Below are positions 1-8,222 of a DNA stretch of 64,000 bases, in pieces. Each line of letters starts with the position of its first letter. Position 1 is the first letter of the stretch. The stretch is from Burkholderiaceae bacterium. GTDB taxonomy: Bacteria > Pseudomonadota > Gammaproteobacteria > Burkholderiales > Burkholderiaceae_C. The position numbers and the translations under genes are program-made. The notes below the pieces were generated by a model that was not told where the DNA came from, did no database searches, and worked only from the letters and a program-made list of their open reading frames with translations. Location: positions 124,001 to 188,000 of the forward strand of contig SCRU01000059.1 in the NCBI GenBank assembly GCA_004323695.1. The letters run 5' to 3'.

Positions 1-62
1 CTGGTGTGCGCCACTCGCTTGCCATGCCGATGTTCTGCTGATGATTGCAAACGAGAACTGAT

Positions 63-1115
63 ATGGGCGCGAACAGTAAAATTGCCTGGACCGATCACAC
101 CTTCAACCCTTGGTGGGGCTGCCAAAAGATCAGCATCGGTTGCGCCGGCTGCTACGCCGAAGCGCTGGACAAGCGCACTGGCGGCACACATTGGGGTCCG
201 GGCGCCGAGCGCCGCCGCACCAGCGTAAAAAACTGGAACGAGCCCTTGCGCTGGAACAAGCAGCACGAAGCCTTCTTCGCCCAGCACGGCCGCCGCCAGC
301 GCGTGTTCTGCGCGAGCATGGCGGACGTGTTCGACAACGAGGTGCCTGTGGAGTGGCGCACGGACCTGTTCCGACTGATCGTGGAAACGCCGAATCTGGA
401 CTGGCTGTTGCTGACTAAGCGCATCGGCAATGCTCGCTCGATGTCGCAGGTGGCGATGGGCGCCATAGGCTGCATGCACAAACCGCTACCAGAAAACGTC
501 TGGCTGGGCGCTACCGTGGTCAACCAGGAGGAAGCCGACCGCGATATTCCGAAACTGTTGAACACGCCGGCTGAACTGCGATTCCTGAGTATTGAGCCGC
601 TTCTTGGGTCAATCGATTTACGTCTTGAATCTCGAAACGACCTTGCGCGTTGGGATGGTTTAGGCCGCGACCTGCCTTTGCGCCGTATCGATTGGGTGAT
701 CGTCGGTGGCGAAAGCGGCCATAACGCGCGACCGATGCACCCGGACTGGGCGCGTTCGCTACGCGATCAGTGCATGGAATCGAGTGTGCAGTTCCTGTTT
801 AAGCAGTGGGGCGAGTGGTGGGAGGCTGGAAGCGACGAACGTGACGGGGACGGCAATCACATCGAGGTGGATCCAGACAGCCATGACGGCCGCGAGATGT
901 GGGATCCGAAGACGGACTGCCTTCTCTCGCTTGACGGGCGTTCCTTCACGCCGCAGACGCTGCCAGACGATACGCCAGCCCGGTTGATGGTCAGGCTCGG
1001 TAAGAAATCAGCAGGAAGGCTGCTTGACGGTCGCGAGTGGAATGAGTTCCCCGAAGATCTTAGCCCAGAGAAAAATCTCAATCAAAAGGGCGACGCCATT
1101 GTCGACCACCCATAA
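63..1115 (+). CDS. DUF5131 family protein (phage Gp37/Gp68-like)
   Basis: The 350-residue product has the N-terminal pattern of the phage Gp37/Gp68 (DUF5131) family: a WWGC motif followed by Cys20, Cys27 and Cys30, the last in the form GCYAE, and later VFCASMADVF and WLLLTKR blocks and a VGGESG motif. The three clustered cysteines suggest an iron-sulfur or radical-SAM-type centre, but this is inference and the biochemical role of the family is not established. I chose the ATG at 63 because the longer frame starts at an upstream TTG and conserved sequence begins only after MGANSKIAW. A GAGA stretch lies a few bases upstream of the ATG. It is followed 12 bases later by the RdgC gene, probably in one transcript. 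Confidence 0.85.
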   Translation: MGANSKIAWTDHTFNPWWGCQKISIGCAGCYAEALDKRTGGTHWGPGAERRRTSVKNWNEPLRWNKQHEAFFAQHGRRQRVFCASMADVFDNEVPVEWRTDLFRLIVETPNLDWLLLTKRIGNARSMSQVAMGAIGCMHKPLPENVWLGATVVNQEEADRDIPKLLNTPAELRFLSIEPLLGSIDLRLESRNDLARWDGLGRDLPLRRIDWVIVGGESGHNARPMHPDWARSLRDQCMESSVQFLFKQWGEWWEAGSDERDGDGNHIEVDPDSHDGREMWDPKTDCLLSLDGRSFTPQTLPDDTPARLMVRLGKKSAGRLLDGREWNEFPEDLSPEKNLNQKGDAIVDHP

Positions 1116-1127
1116 CACTTCAACACT

Positions 1128-2090
1128 ATGAAAATTTCAAACGCACTTGTCTACCGGATTACCCTGAATCCTTCCTCACACACTTCACAGGCATTCGAAG
1201 AAAGTTTGCAGCGGCAGACATTCATTGAATGCAGCCCCACGCAGCAACTATCTGCGGGATGGGTTCCTCCACGAGGTGAGGCGAACGGGCCGTTGCTCGA
1301 GTCTATCGGCGGCCAGTGGATTGCTCAATTCATGACCGAGACCCGCAGTGTTCCGGCTTCGGCGATGAAACGCGAGGTTGAACTGCGCGCCGCGAAAATT
1401 GAGGAAATGGAAGGCAGAAAACCGGGGAAGAAGGTGCTGCACGAGCTCAAAGAAGAAGCGTTACTGGAACTGTTGCCGAAGGCGTTCCCAAGACAGAGCG
1501 TCGTGAACGTCTGGATTGATCCTCGAAGTGGTTTTCTGGTGCTCGACACTTCGAGTGCGTCTCGTGGCGACGCCGTCGTGACCGCTTTGGCGAATGCTCT
1601 CAGTGGCGTTGTGATCAGCCCCATTCAAACTCAATCGACTCCGGCCGGTGCCATGGCCGCATGGCTCACAAGCCAGGAGCCACCCCAGGGGTTCAGTGTG
1701 GATCGGGAGTGTGTTCTGCGATCGACCGATGAATCCAAAGCGCTTGTTCGGTATGGAAACCATGCCCTGGATATCGAGGAGGTGCGCCAGCATGTGGAGG
1801 CGGGAAAGTTGCCGATTCGATTGGCGCTCACATGGAACGGGCGCGTCTCCTTTCAACTTACGGACCAATTTGTCTTGCGCAGTATTGCATTTTTGGATGT
1901 TGTATTCGAAGAGGGGTCAAAGGACTCGCGCGATGACGCCTTCGATGCCGATGTTGCCATTTCCACGGGTGAACTCAAATCCCTTCTTGGTGGGCTGATC
2001 AACGCCCTTGGCGGTGAAGTGCAGCCGCAGGATGCGCAGCTTCAACAATCGACCACAACCGAAGCTCAAGTTTCTTTTCTGATCGACTAA
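1128..2090 (+). CDS. rdgC: Recombination-associated protein RdgC
   Basis: The 320-residue product matches RdgC, a ring-forming double-stranded-DNA-binding protein of proteobacteria that antagonises RecA loading and affects replication-fork and recombination outcomes. Supporting sequence is the N-terminal KISNALVYRI strand, the central block around KREVELRAAKIEE and KVLHELKEEALLELLPKAFP, the VWIDPRSGFLVLDTSS strand, and a C-terminal VSFQLTDQF region. Length is close to the usual roughly 300 residues. As an extra plasmid or ICE copy it may manage host recombination during element replication. The preceding DUF5131 gene ends 12 bases upstream. Confidence 0.93.
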   Translation: MKISNALVYRITLNPSSHTSQAFEESLQRQTFIECSPTQQLSAGWVPPRGEANGPLLESIGGQWIAQFMTETRSVPASAMKREVELRAAKIEEMEGRKPGKKVLHELKEEALLELLPKAFPRQSVVNVWIDPRSGFLVLDTSSASRGDAVVTALANALSGVVISPIQTQSTPAGAMAAWLTSQEPPQGFSVDRECVLRSTDESKALVRYGNHALDIEEVRQHVEAGKLPIRLALTWNGRVSFQLTDQFVLRSIAFLDVVFEEGSKDSRDDAFDADVAISTGELKSLLGGLINALGGEVQPQDAQLQQSTTTEAQVSFLID

Positions 2091-2112
2091 CTCAATCTCA
2101 AAAGGGCAACCC

Positions 2113-2616
2113 ATGAAAATGATTCGAAGCTTGCGCGCTCTGCGTCTTGGTCTTGCCATTTCAGCGCTGCTGGGATGTTCTGCCTCATTTGCTGGCCTGG
2201 GGGACCACTTCACAAGCGGAGGGCCCGATGTTTCCGCCTTGCAGGCTCGCTCTGTCGCTGCGGTGCATGCCAGCGGAGCGAACTACACGCGCGAGCAGAT
2301 CACTTTGCCTGGTGGCGGCACCGTGGTGGAGTTCGTTGACGCGGGAGGGACCATTTTTGCGGTTTCCTGGGCCGCGCCGGTGATGCCCGACCTCTCGGTG
2401 CTGCTGGGCAATTACAAGTCCAACTTCGACGCGGCGCAGATTGCGGCGCGCCAGCCCGGGCCCAATGGCCAGCGCGTGCGCGGCGGCGGTGTTTTCCAGT
2501 CAGAGAGTAGTGACTGGGCCGTTGTTTCTTTTGTCCGGCCGCAAAGCGTCCATGGCTACTCGTACCTGCGCAGCAAGCTGCCGGCTGGATTCGACCTCGC
2601 TGAGCTCACCAAATAA
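2113..2616 (+). CDS. Secreted DUF2844 family protein
   Basis: The 167-residue product carries an N-terminal signal peptide (about residues 1-27, ending in SASFAG) and the DUF2844 body with the pattern YTREQITLPGGGTVVEFVD, then FAVSWAAP, and a C-terminal block in which the glycine-rich RGGGVFQSES stretch is followed by VSFVRP. The family is of unknown function and is common in Burkholderiales, typically beside a DUF3443 gene as here, where the next gene starts 5 bases after the stop. It is probably periplasmic. No catalytic motif is apparent. Confidence 0.85.
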   Translation: MKMIRSLRALRLGLAISALLGCSASFAGLGDHFTSGGPDVSALQARSVAAVHASGANYTREQITLPGGGTVVEFVDAGGTIFAVSWAAPVMPDLSVLLGNYKSNFDAAQIAARQPGPNGQRVRGGGVFQSESSDWAVVSFVRPQSVHGYSYLRSKLPAGFDLAELTK

Positions 2617-2621
2617 TCAAA

Positions 2622-4253
2622 ATGCGCAACCATTCAAAATCATCCCAAGCCTCTAACGTTGCTCGCGCGATCCGCGCGGGCTTCGCGGTTTTGCTGGTCG
2701 CAGCTCTCTACGCCTGTGGCGGTGGTGGCGGCGGAGGAGACTCCTCGACCGCACCTCCCATTGGCTCGACACCTCCGCCGACTGGTACGGCTCCTGCGGC
2801 GCTCTTTTATACCGTCGGTGGAACGGTGTCCGGACTGAATCAAGGTGCATCCCTGGTGCTCAGTAACAATGGCTCAAGCCAGGTGACGGTGACTGCCAAT
2901 GGCGCCTTCAGCTTCTCGGCCTCGCTTCCGGCCGCAGGCGCCTATGACGTGACGGTATCCACCCAGCCGACCGGGCAGGTTTGCAGCGTGAGTCACGCAT
3001 CAGGGACCGTTGGTACGGCTAACGTGAACAGCGTCAGTGTGGTTTGCACGGCCACTACGCCATCTACAGCGCCAACGGCCGTTGTAGGTGACGCCAACGC
3101 GGTGCCATTGGTTCTTGATGGCGGCAGGCCGCTCAATGCGGGTGCCTACATGGCCAATGCGGTTTATGCCACGATCGAGATTTGCTCTCCTGGCGGCGCT
3201 CAATGCGCCATCATCGACCATGTCATTGTGGATACCGGCTCGACGGGCCTTCGCCTGTTTGCCTCGGCGCTCAATGCCATCAACCCGAGCCTGCTCGCAT
3301 CCTTGCCTCAAGCTTCCACTGCCGCAGGTGCTGTGACGGGCGAATGTGAAAGTTTCGCCAGCGGCACGACTTGGGGCGGCGTGCGCAACGCAGATCTGCA
3401 TTGGGGCGGGTCCAACTACGCGGGTGAAACGGTTGCCAACATCCCGATCCAGGTCATTGGTGACACCGACTCGCGTGTGAGCACCATCCCCGCATCGTGC
3501 TCAAACCAGGGCGTCAGCCAAACCGCCAGGTCCATGATAGCGAACGGCATCATTGGCGTTGGACTGACTGCCAAGGATTGCGGCGCTTCCTGCGCGCTTT
3601 ACGCCTACCCGACGTATTACCAATGCGACGGCACTCAGTGTTCACCGGTCACGATGCCGTTAGCAAATCAAGTTCCCAATCCAGTCTCTGCGATGTCCAG
3701 CGACAACAACGGGAGCATGATTCTTTTGCCGAACCTGCCAACCGGCGGGGCTTCATCTTCCAGTGGACTTTTGATCCTGGGGATCAGCACGAGATCGAAC
3801 AACCAGTTCGATTCGGCAAGTGTGGTGCTAGGTGCGAACGGGAACAGGATGTTCGCATCCAATTTCAACGGAAATACGCTGCCATACAGCTTCATCGACA
3901 GCGGCTCCTCCGTCAATTACCTGGCCTCCACCGGCACGGTTCCTCTGACGATCTGTACCAGCAGCCCGAACTTCATCTGTCCTGGGGCTTCCATAACCTT
4001 GACGGCCAATAACACCGGCACGCAGGGGACGTCTGGAGCGGCCAATGTGCTGATCGTGGACGCGCAGCTGTCGTTCACAGATCAGCCCGGCTATAACGCG
4101 GTGCCTGGGTTGTCCTATGCGTTGTCAGGCACTCCTTCCGAAATGGATCTTGGAGCGAGCTTCTTCTACGGCCGAGTCATTTCCACGCTGATCGAGAATC
4201 AGATAGCTGGCGGTATGGCGGTTACGGGCCCGGCGTTCGGCTACACACCCTGA
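2622..4253 (+). CDS. DUF3443 family lipoprotein
   Basis: The 543-residue product begins with a lipoprotein signal peptide ending in ALYAC followed by a run of glycines, so it is probably lipid-anchored. Residues about 65-140 form a beta-rich bacterial Ig-like module (YTVGGTVSGL...). The remainder matches DUF3443, with motifs HVIVDTGSTGLRL, WGGVRNADLHWG, NGIIGVG and SFIDSGSSVNYL. The two DTGST/DSGSS motifs resemble the paired active-site loops of aspartic peptidases. Whether this family is catalytic is not known to me, and I state it as inference. It is the partner of the DUF2844 gene immediately upstream. Confidence 0.88.
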   Translation: MRNHSKSSQASNVARAIRAGFAVLLVAALYACGGGGGGGDSSTAPPIGSTPPPTGTAPAALFYTVGGTVSGLNQGASLVLSNNGSSQVTVTANGAFSFSASLPAAGAYDVTVSTQPTGQVCSVSHASGTVGTANVNSVSVVCTATTPSTAPTAVVGDANAVPLVLDGGRPLNAGAYMANAVYATIEICSPGGAQCAIIDHVIVDTGSTGLRLFASALNAINPSLLASLPQASTAAGAVTGECESFASGTTWGGVRNADLHWGGSNYAGETVANIPIQVIGDTDSRVSTIPASCSNQGVSQTARSMIANGIIGVGLTAKDCGASCALYAYPTYYQCDGTQCSPVTMPLANQVPNPVSAMSSDNNGSMILLPNLPTGGASSSSGLLILGISTRSNNQFDSASVVLGANGNRMFASNFNGNTLPYSFIDSGSSVNYLASTGTVPLTICTSSPNFICPGASITLTANNTGTQGTSGAANVLIVDAQLSFTDQPGYNAVPGLSYALSGTPSEMDLGASFFYGRVISTLIENQIAGGMAVTGPAFGYTP

Positions 4254-4504
4254 AGAGTGCGCCGGTTCGCATTCATGCGGTATCGGCGCTGGCGCTGGGC
4301 AACGCTGAGGGCTTTGCCGCTGCGCGGCCTACCGACGGGCGGCGTGGGCTTTGCCCAAGGTTGGCCGGCGATGCTGGCTCTTGCGACTCCATCGATGCGC
4401 GCAAGACTGGAAAAAGTGATTTCATCGATCGAAACTGCATTGCAGCAGGAACAACCCACCGATTCGGATGGGGCGCCAAGCGTCGGTAGTGGTTGAAGCG
4501 CCAC
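4241..4504 (-). CDS. Possible small basic protein
   Basis: This 87-residue minus-strand frame starts with GTG and ends 13 bases inside the DUF3443 gene. Its C-terminal half contains VGRPRSGKALSVAQRQRRYR, which resembles the basic GRP...AERQRRYR motif of small plasmid proteins thought to bind DNA. The N-terminal half shows no recognisable feature, and competing frames cross the same bases. I record it because of that motif only; it may be chance or a decayed gene. Confidence 0.25.
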   Translation of the reverse strand: MALQPLPTLGAPSESVGCSCCNAVSIDEITFSSLARIDGVARASIAGQPWAKPTPPVGRPRSGKALSVAQRQRRYRMNANRRTLQGV

Positions 4505-4630
4505 ATTTTTGGCGGACGTCGATGGACGCTGTCGGACAAACCGAGATCAAAATTGCTTTGATTCGGCGGCTTCGACTTGCGTGGTACTGCTTCGTGGCGG
4601 TATGCTCACACGAACTCCTAACACTATTCG
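4254..4630. other. Intergenic stretch upstream of the RecG-like gene
   Basis: These 377 bases separate DUF3443 from the RecG-like gene. Apart from the doubtful small minus-strand frame at 4241-4504, I see no gene, tRNA, terminator or convincing promoter. It must hold the promoter of the helicase gene unless that is read from upstream. Confidence 0.4.
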
Positions 4631-7249
4631 ATGCCAGTTGCACAGTCCATCTTGTCGAGGCTCAAGCTTGCCGACCCTGAGCTCGCACTGCTGTGCGTGC
4701 CAGGTGAATTTGTCGATTGCACAAACCTGATTGATGATCTGGACAATGTCGATGACTCGGGCCAGACGAGTCATCTTCTCTCTGTTCAGGTTACAGATCG
4801 GATCAAGGCATTTTCTCGTGACAAGAAACCACTGTACGGCCGCGGGGGCGTCCTCAGTTCCCTCGAGCAGCTCCAGCGACTGGGTTTTCATGCTTGGAGG
4901 GACATTGGACGGCTTCAGATCGAGGTTCAGGATTCCTTTGGCCATGTGGCCCAACTGAGCTCATTCACACCGTGGTCCTGGCGAACGATTCAAGTGGGGC
5001 GCACGCTGCACCTGATCGGCACAGTCAAGCGATACGGCCCGACTCTGTATCTGAACTCAGATCTTGAGCCGCCAGAAGGCGCCATCGGAGGAATCTGGAC
5101 ACGCTACAAAGGCGTTCAGGGGCAGGTTTCAGCTGAATCTGTTGAGCAGGCCGTGCATGACGTGCGTTACAGGGACGATGCCTATCTCAAGGCGGAGCGC
5201 GAAATAGTTGCTTCACTGCAGATGGACGAAGCTGCGGTGTTGGACCTGGTTCAATACGATCAGAACGATGTGCCTGTTGGCGCGCCACGATTCCTGAGTC
5301 TGCGTGATTTCATCAGGACCCTCCACATGCCGGCGACAGTGGCCGAAGGGGAGCGGGCGCTACTGCTGGCTAATCGAATCACGGCGGCAGGCATTCGGGC
5401 CGAGGCGAGATCGGGAAGTGTGCGCTACCCGAGTCGCGATGCGCCCCTGATCGTGCCTGATCAGCAGATTCTTGATCTGGCGGCAACCCAGCCAGAGGTA
5501 CTCACGGAGGACCAAAGAGACGCTGCGCTGGGAATCGCGCGGTCCCTGCGCTCGCCCACCCCCATGAACGCGCTGTTGTCAGGGGATGTTGGAACCGGCA
5601 AGACGCTGGCGTTTCTGTTGCCAGCGGTGGTGGCACACCAAAACGGCGCACGGGTCGCCATCATGGCGCCAACCATCATTCTGGCCAACCAGATCGCCCG
5701 GCAGATAGCCACACGCTTTCACGACTCGATTCGCGGTGTTGAGCGGGTGCTTGCCGGAAAGAAGATTCAAAACCCAGGGCACATCCTGGTGGGGACCAGT
5801 GGGCTGCCTGCAAGCTGCTCCAAGTCAGGGTATGTTCCAAATTTGCTTGTGCTCGATGAGCAGCACAAGTTGTCGGTGCAAACGCGCGGCGCTCTGGTGG
5901 GTCCGGCCACGCATGTCCTGGAGGCTACGGCCACTCCGATTCCGCGGTCCCTGGCGACAGTGTTTTTCGATGGGGTACAGGTGTTCAGTCTGAAAAAGTC
6001 CCCCGTCAAGCGCGATATCAAGAGTCACGTGCTCGATGTCAATGCCAGGGCGCAGGTGAGTAGGGCCATGCGCGAGACCGTTGAGTTGGGTCGGCGCGTT
6101 CTGGTGGTGTATCCACGGCTGCAGACCGTCGAGGTTATGAAGAAGTCAAGACAAGGCAAGGATGAGCAGCTGTCTCTTGGCGACGATCTCGAGGTAGAAA
6201 CCAAGCGTAGCGTCCAGGGGGTTATCGAGGCGGCCCATACATTCGAGGCTGCGTTCCCTGGCAAGGTTGCCGTGCTGCATGGGTTGCTCTCCGACGAGGA
6301 AAAGGAGCAGGTGATCGAGCAGGTCAGAAGCCTTGAGAAGCCTGTCCTGGTCGCATCGGTGGTGGTCGAGACTGGCATCGATATTCCTGACATCGGCCTC
6401 CTGGTGGTGCGGGACGCCGACCGAATGGGCCTCTCGCAGCTGCATCAGCTGCGTGGGCGGCTCGCGCGCAATGGCGGGGGTGCGGACTTCTTCATGATGG
6501 TGGAGTCCCTTGACGAGGTCGAGGACTCGACCTTGGAGCGGTTGGTGGCCTGCCGCTCCACGACAGACGGTTATCGTCTGGCTGAGATTGACATGAAGCA
6601 AAGGGGGTTTGGCTCCTATGTGGATGACAGCCAGTCGGGCGCTTCTCAAGGCGTGTTCCGGCTGACCAGGATCGCGCCGGCCGATTTTCTCGGTATTGCT
6701 TGCGTGACTGCGGCCGCCAATCAGGCGGAAGAGACCGGACCAGTTGATCACCAAGCAAGCGATAGGCACGATGCTTACGCCCTGATGAGAAGGGTGCGCC
6801 GCGAAGTTGCCGCCCTTCGCGCAGAACGCGTTGTCGGCGTAGATGAGATCTCGCCACCTTGTAGCGTCCGATCAGCGGGGATTGGCCAACCTCCTGGGTC
6901 GGTGAGGTTTGTGCGGTCCCCAGCCGTACAAAAAGCAGGCATGCCAGGCGCGCGCGCATTGAATGAGAGCCCGTTGGGGTTTACGCGGCCTGCCACGGCG
7001 GGGGTGGTGCAGCGGCAGGCCGTCAAGCCGATCGACCACGCACGTCTTGCTCAAGGCTTCAGGCCACCAGCAGCGCCTTCGCAGGCTGCGCTCGATTTCA
7101 ACCCATTACCGGTTCCCACGAGAGGAGCCGACAGCGGATCAAAGGCTGTGCCAGGGTTCCCTCCGAGAAGAATCAGAGCAGTTGCACCCATGGAGCAGGC
7201 TAAGCCGTCCAAGGAATTTTGGCCCTGGAGCGAACGCCAGACGCAATAG
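4631..7249 (+). CDS. RecG-like superfamily 2 DNA helicase
   Basis: The 872-residue product has a RecG-like layout. An OB-fold/wedge-like region (about residues 95-155) precedes a superfamily 2 motor with GDVGTGKT (Walker A, about 318-325), LDEQHK (about 407; RecG has DEQHRFG), ATATPIPRSLA (about 433), ETGIDIPDIG (about 580) and QLHQLRGRLAR (about 604). RecG proteins are near 690 residues; this one has an extra C-terminal tail (about 720-872) rich in Pro, Ala and Arg with no known domain. RecG remodels stalled forks and branched DNA, so a role in element replication or recombination is likely. The divergence from housekeeping RecG suggests a mobile-element paralogue. Confidence 0.85.
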   Translation: MPVAQSILSRLKLADPELALLCVPGEFVDCTNLIDDLDNVDDSGQTSHLLSVQVTDRIKAFSRDKKPLYGRGGVLSSLEQLQRLGFHAWRDIGRLQIEVQDSFGHVAQLSSFTPWSWRTIQVGRTLHLIGTVKRYGPTLYLNSDLEPPEGAIGGIWTRYKGVQGQVSAESVEQAVHDVRYRDDAYLKAEREIVASLQMDEAAVLDLVQYDQNDVPVGAPRFLSLRDFIRTLHMPATVAEGERALLLANRITAAGIRAEARSGSVRYPSRDAPLIVPDQQILDLAATQPEVLTEDQRDAALGIARSLRSPTPMNALLSGDVGTGKTLAFLLPAVVAHQNGARVAIMAPTIILANQIARQIATRFHDSIRGVERVLAGKKIQNPGHILVGTSGLPASCSKSGYVPNLLVLDEQHKLSVQTRGALVGPATHVLEATATPIPRSLATVFFDGVQVFSLKKSPVKRDIKSHVLDVNARAQVSRAMRETVELGRRVLVVYPRLQTVEVMKKSRQGKDEQLSLGDDLEVETKRSVQGVIEAAHTFEAAFPGKVAVLHGLLSDEEKEQVIEQVRSLEKPVLVASVVVETGIDIPDIGLLVVRDADRMGLSQLHQLRGRLARNGGGADFFMMVESLDEVEDSTLERLVACRSTTDGYRLAEIDMKQRGFGSYVDDSQSGASQGVFRLTRIAPADFLGIACVTAAANQAEETGPVDHQASDRHDAYALMRRVRREVAALRAERVVGVDEISPPCSVRSAGIGQPPGSVRFVRSPAVQKAGMPGARALNESPLGFTRPATAGVVQRQAVKPIDHARLAQGFRPPAAPSQAALDFNPLPVPTRGADSGSKAVPGFPPRRIRAVAPMEQAKPSKEFWPWSERQTQ

Positions 7250-7325
7250 TGCTCTGATTGTTGCTGCGTGCAACGAATACCGCAACAAACTGTTTGCGCC
7301 ATACTGGTTCAGCGTGTCATCTAAT

Positions 7326-7344
7326 GGTTCGTGAAAATAGTACG
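7326..7344 (+). promoter_or_regulatory. Recurring GGTTCG-type element upstream of the ATP-grasp gene
   Basis: The sequence GGTTCGTGAAAATAGTACG lies about 65 bases before the ATP-grasp start. Similar 19-base words occur in three other upstream regions of this window (28766-28784, 50081-50099 and 61842-61860). Resemblance is loose, so a shared regulatory role is only a hypothesis. Confidence 0.2.
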
Positions 7345-7377
7345 ACACGACCTTACATTTGGTGGAAAATTTCGGTA

Positions 7378-7400
7378 TCTTGAATTGAGTTGATTCAAGA
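7378..7400. promoter_or_regulatory. Perfect inverted repeat, operator candidate
   Basis: TCTTGAAT and ATTCAAGA form perfect 8-base arms around a 7-base spacer. The repeat ends 9 bases before the ATG of the ATP-grasp gene, where a bound repressor would block transcription or ribosome entry. It is seen directly; the operator role is inferred. Confidence 0.4.
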
Positions 7401-7409
7401 CTCCGCACA

Positions 7410-8222
7410 ATGGACCAATCCACCAGCACGAGCTCAGGCCAGAGGGCCGGATACTCCATCCTTCGTCAGGCAGGAACGACAAGCATCGAAACGATGGTTG
7501 CCGGACACTTCGCTTTGGTAAACGATATTCCTGTCAAGTCGGTTTGCTTCGAGTTACTGGAGGAGCATGCCCAGGCGCTGCGTCAAGGCACGACGGTGCC
7601 AATCGGCAGCGTTGAGTTTGTCCGCAAGGCGATGGCGCTTGCAGGCATTGGTGAGCCGGAGAATTTTTCCTATCCGGCACCCTTGCATCCATACCTTATG
7701 CGGCAAGTGAGCCAGCGAATGGCCGGCAGCGTTCTTGGTCATTGGTTCGTCAAGCCGACCACAACAAAGGCCTTCAGCGGTTTCGTGTTCGACACACTTG
7801 GCGACCCAGCCAAACTCTGCGAGCACGAGCATGGGCAGTACGACGTTTTCATGGCCTTGCCGCCTGACGCCCAGGTCTGGGTCAGTGAACCAGTCAGCTG
7901 GCTCTCTGAGTTTCGCTATTACGTTGTCGACGGTGAAGTGCTGGGCCAGAGTCGTTATGACGACGGACAGGACACCGTCCCGGTACCGGACCGCTATTTG
8001 GTCGCAGAGATGGCTCTCGTGATGGCGAGTTCAGTCAATGCGCCGGTCGCGTTCGGCCTGGATGTTGGCGTGCTTGAGTCTGGCGAGACGGCCTTGGTCG
8101 AATGTAATGATTCTTGGGCGCTGGGCTATTACACGGGTTCGATCAGCCATGGCGACTACATCGGGATGCTGCGCAGGCGCTGGGAGCAACTGGTGCAAGC
8201 AGCGAGGAGGGTGCAGGCATGA
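7410..8222 (+). CDS. ATP-grasp domain protein (R2K/DUF4343-like)
   Basis: The 270-residue product looks like an ATP-grasp ligase of the small R2K/DUF4343 type. Visible elements are HWFVKPTTTKAFSGF (about 110-124, a candidate nucleotide-binding Lys), VSEPVSWLSEFRYYVVDGEV (conserved Glu and Arg), and the magnesium-binding end FGLDVGVLESGETALVECNDSW with Asp, Glu and Asn. ATP-grasp enzymes join a carboxylate to an amine or thiol through an acyl-phosphate. The R2K group was predicted from genome context to act in phage and conflict systems. Its last codons overlap the start of the DndC-like gene, so the two are probably co-translated and act on one substrate. Substrate unknown. Confidence 0.75.
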   Translation: MDQSTSTSSGQRAGYSILRQAGTTSIETMVAGHFALVNDIPVKSVCFELLEEHAQALRQGTTVPIGSVEFVRKAMALAGIGEPENFSYPAPLHPYLMRQVSQRMAGSVLGHWFVKPTTTKAFSGFVFDTLGDPAKLCEHEHGQYDVFMALPPDAQVWVSEPVSWLSEFRYYVVDGEVLGQSRYDDGQDTVPVPDRYLVAEMALVMASSVNAPVAFGLDVGVLESGETALVECNDSWALGYYTGSISHGDYIGMLRRRWEQLVQAARRVQA

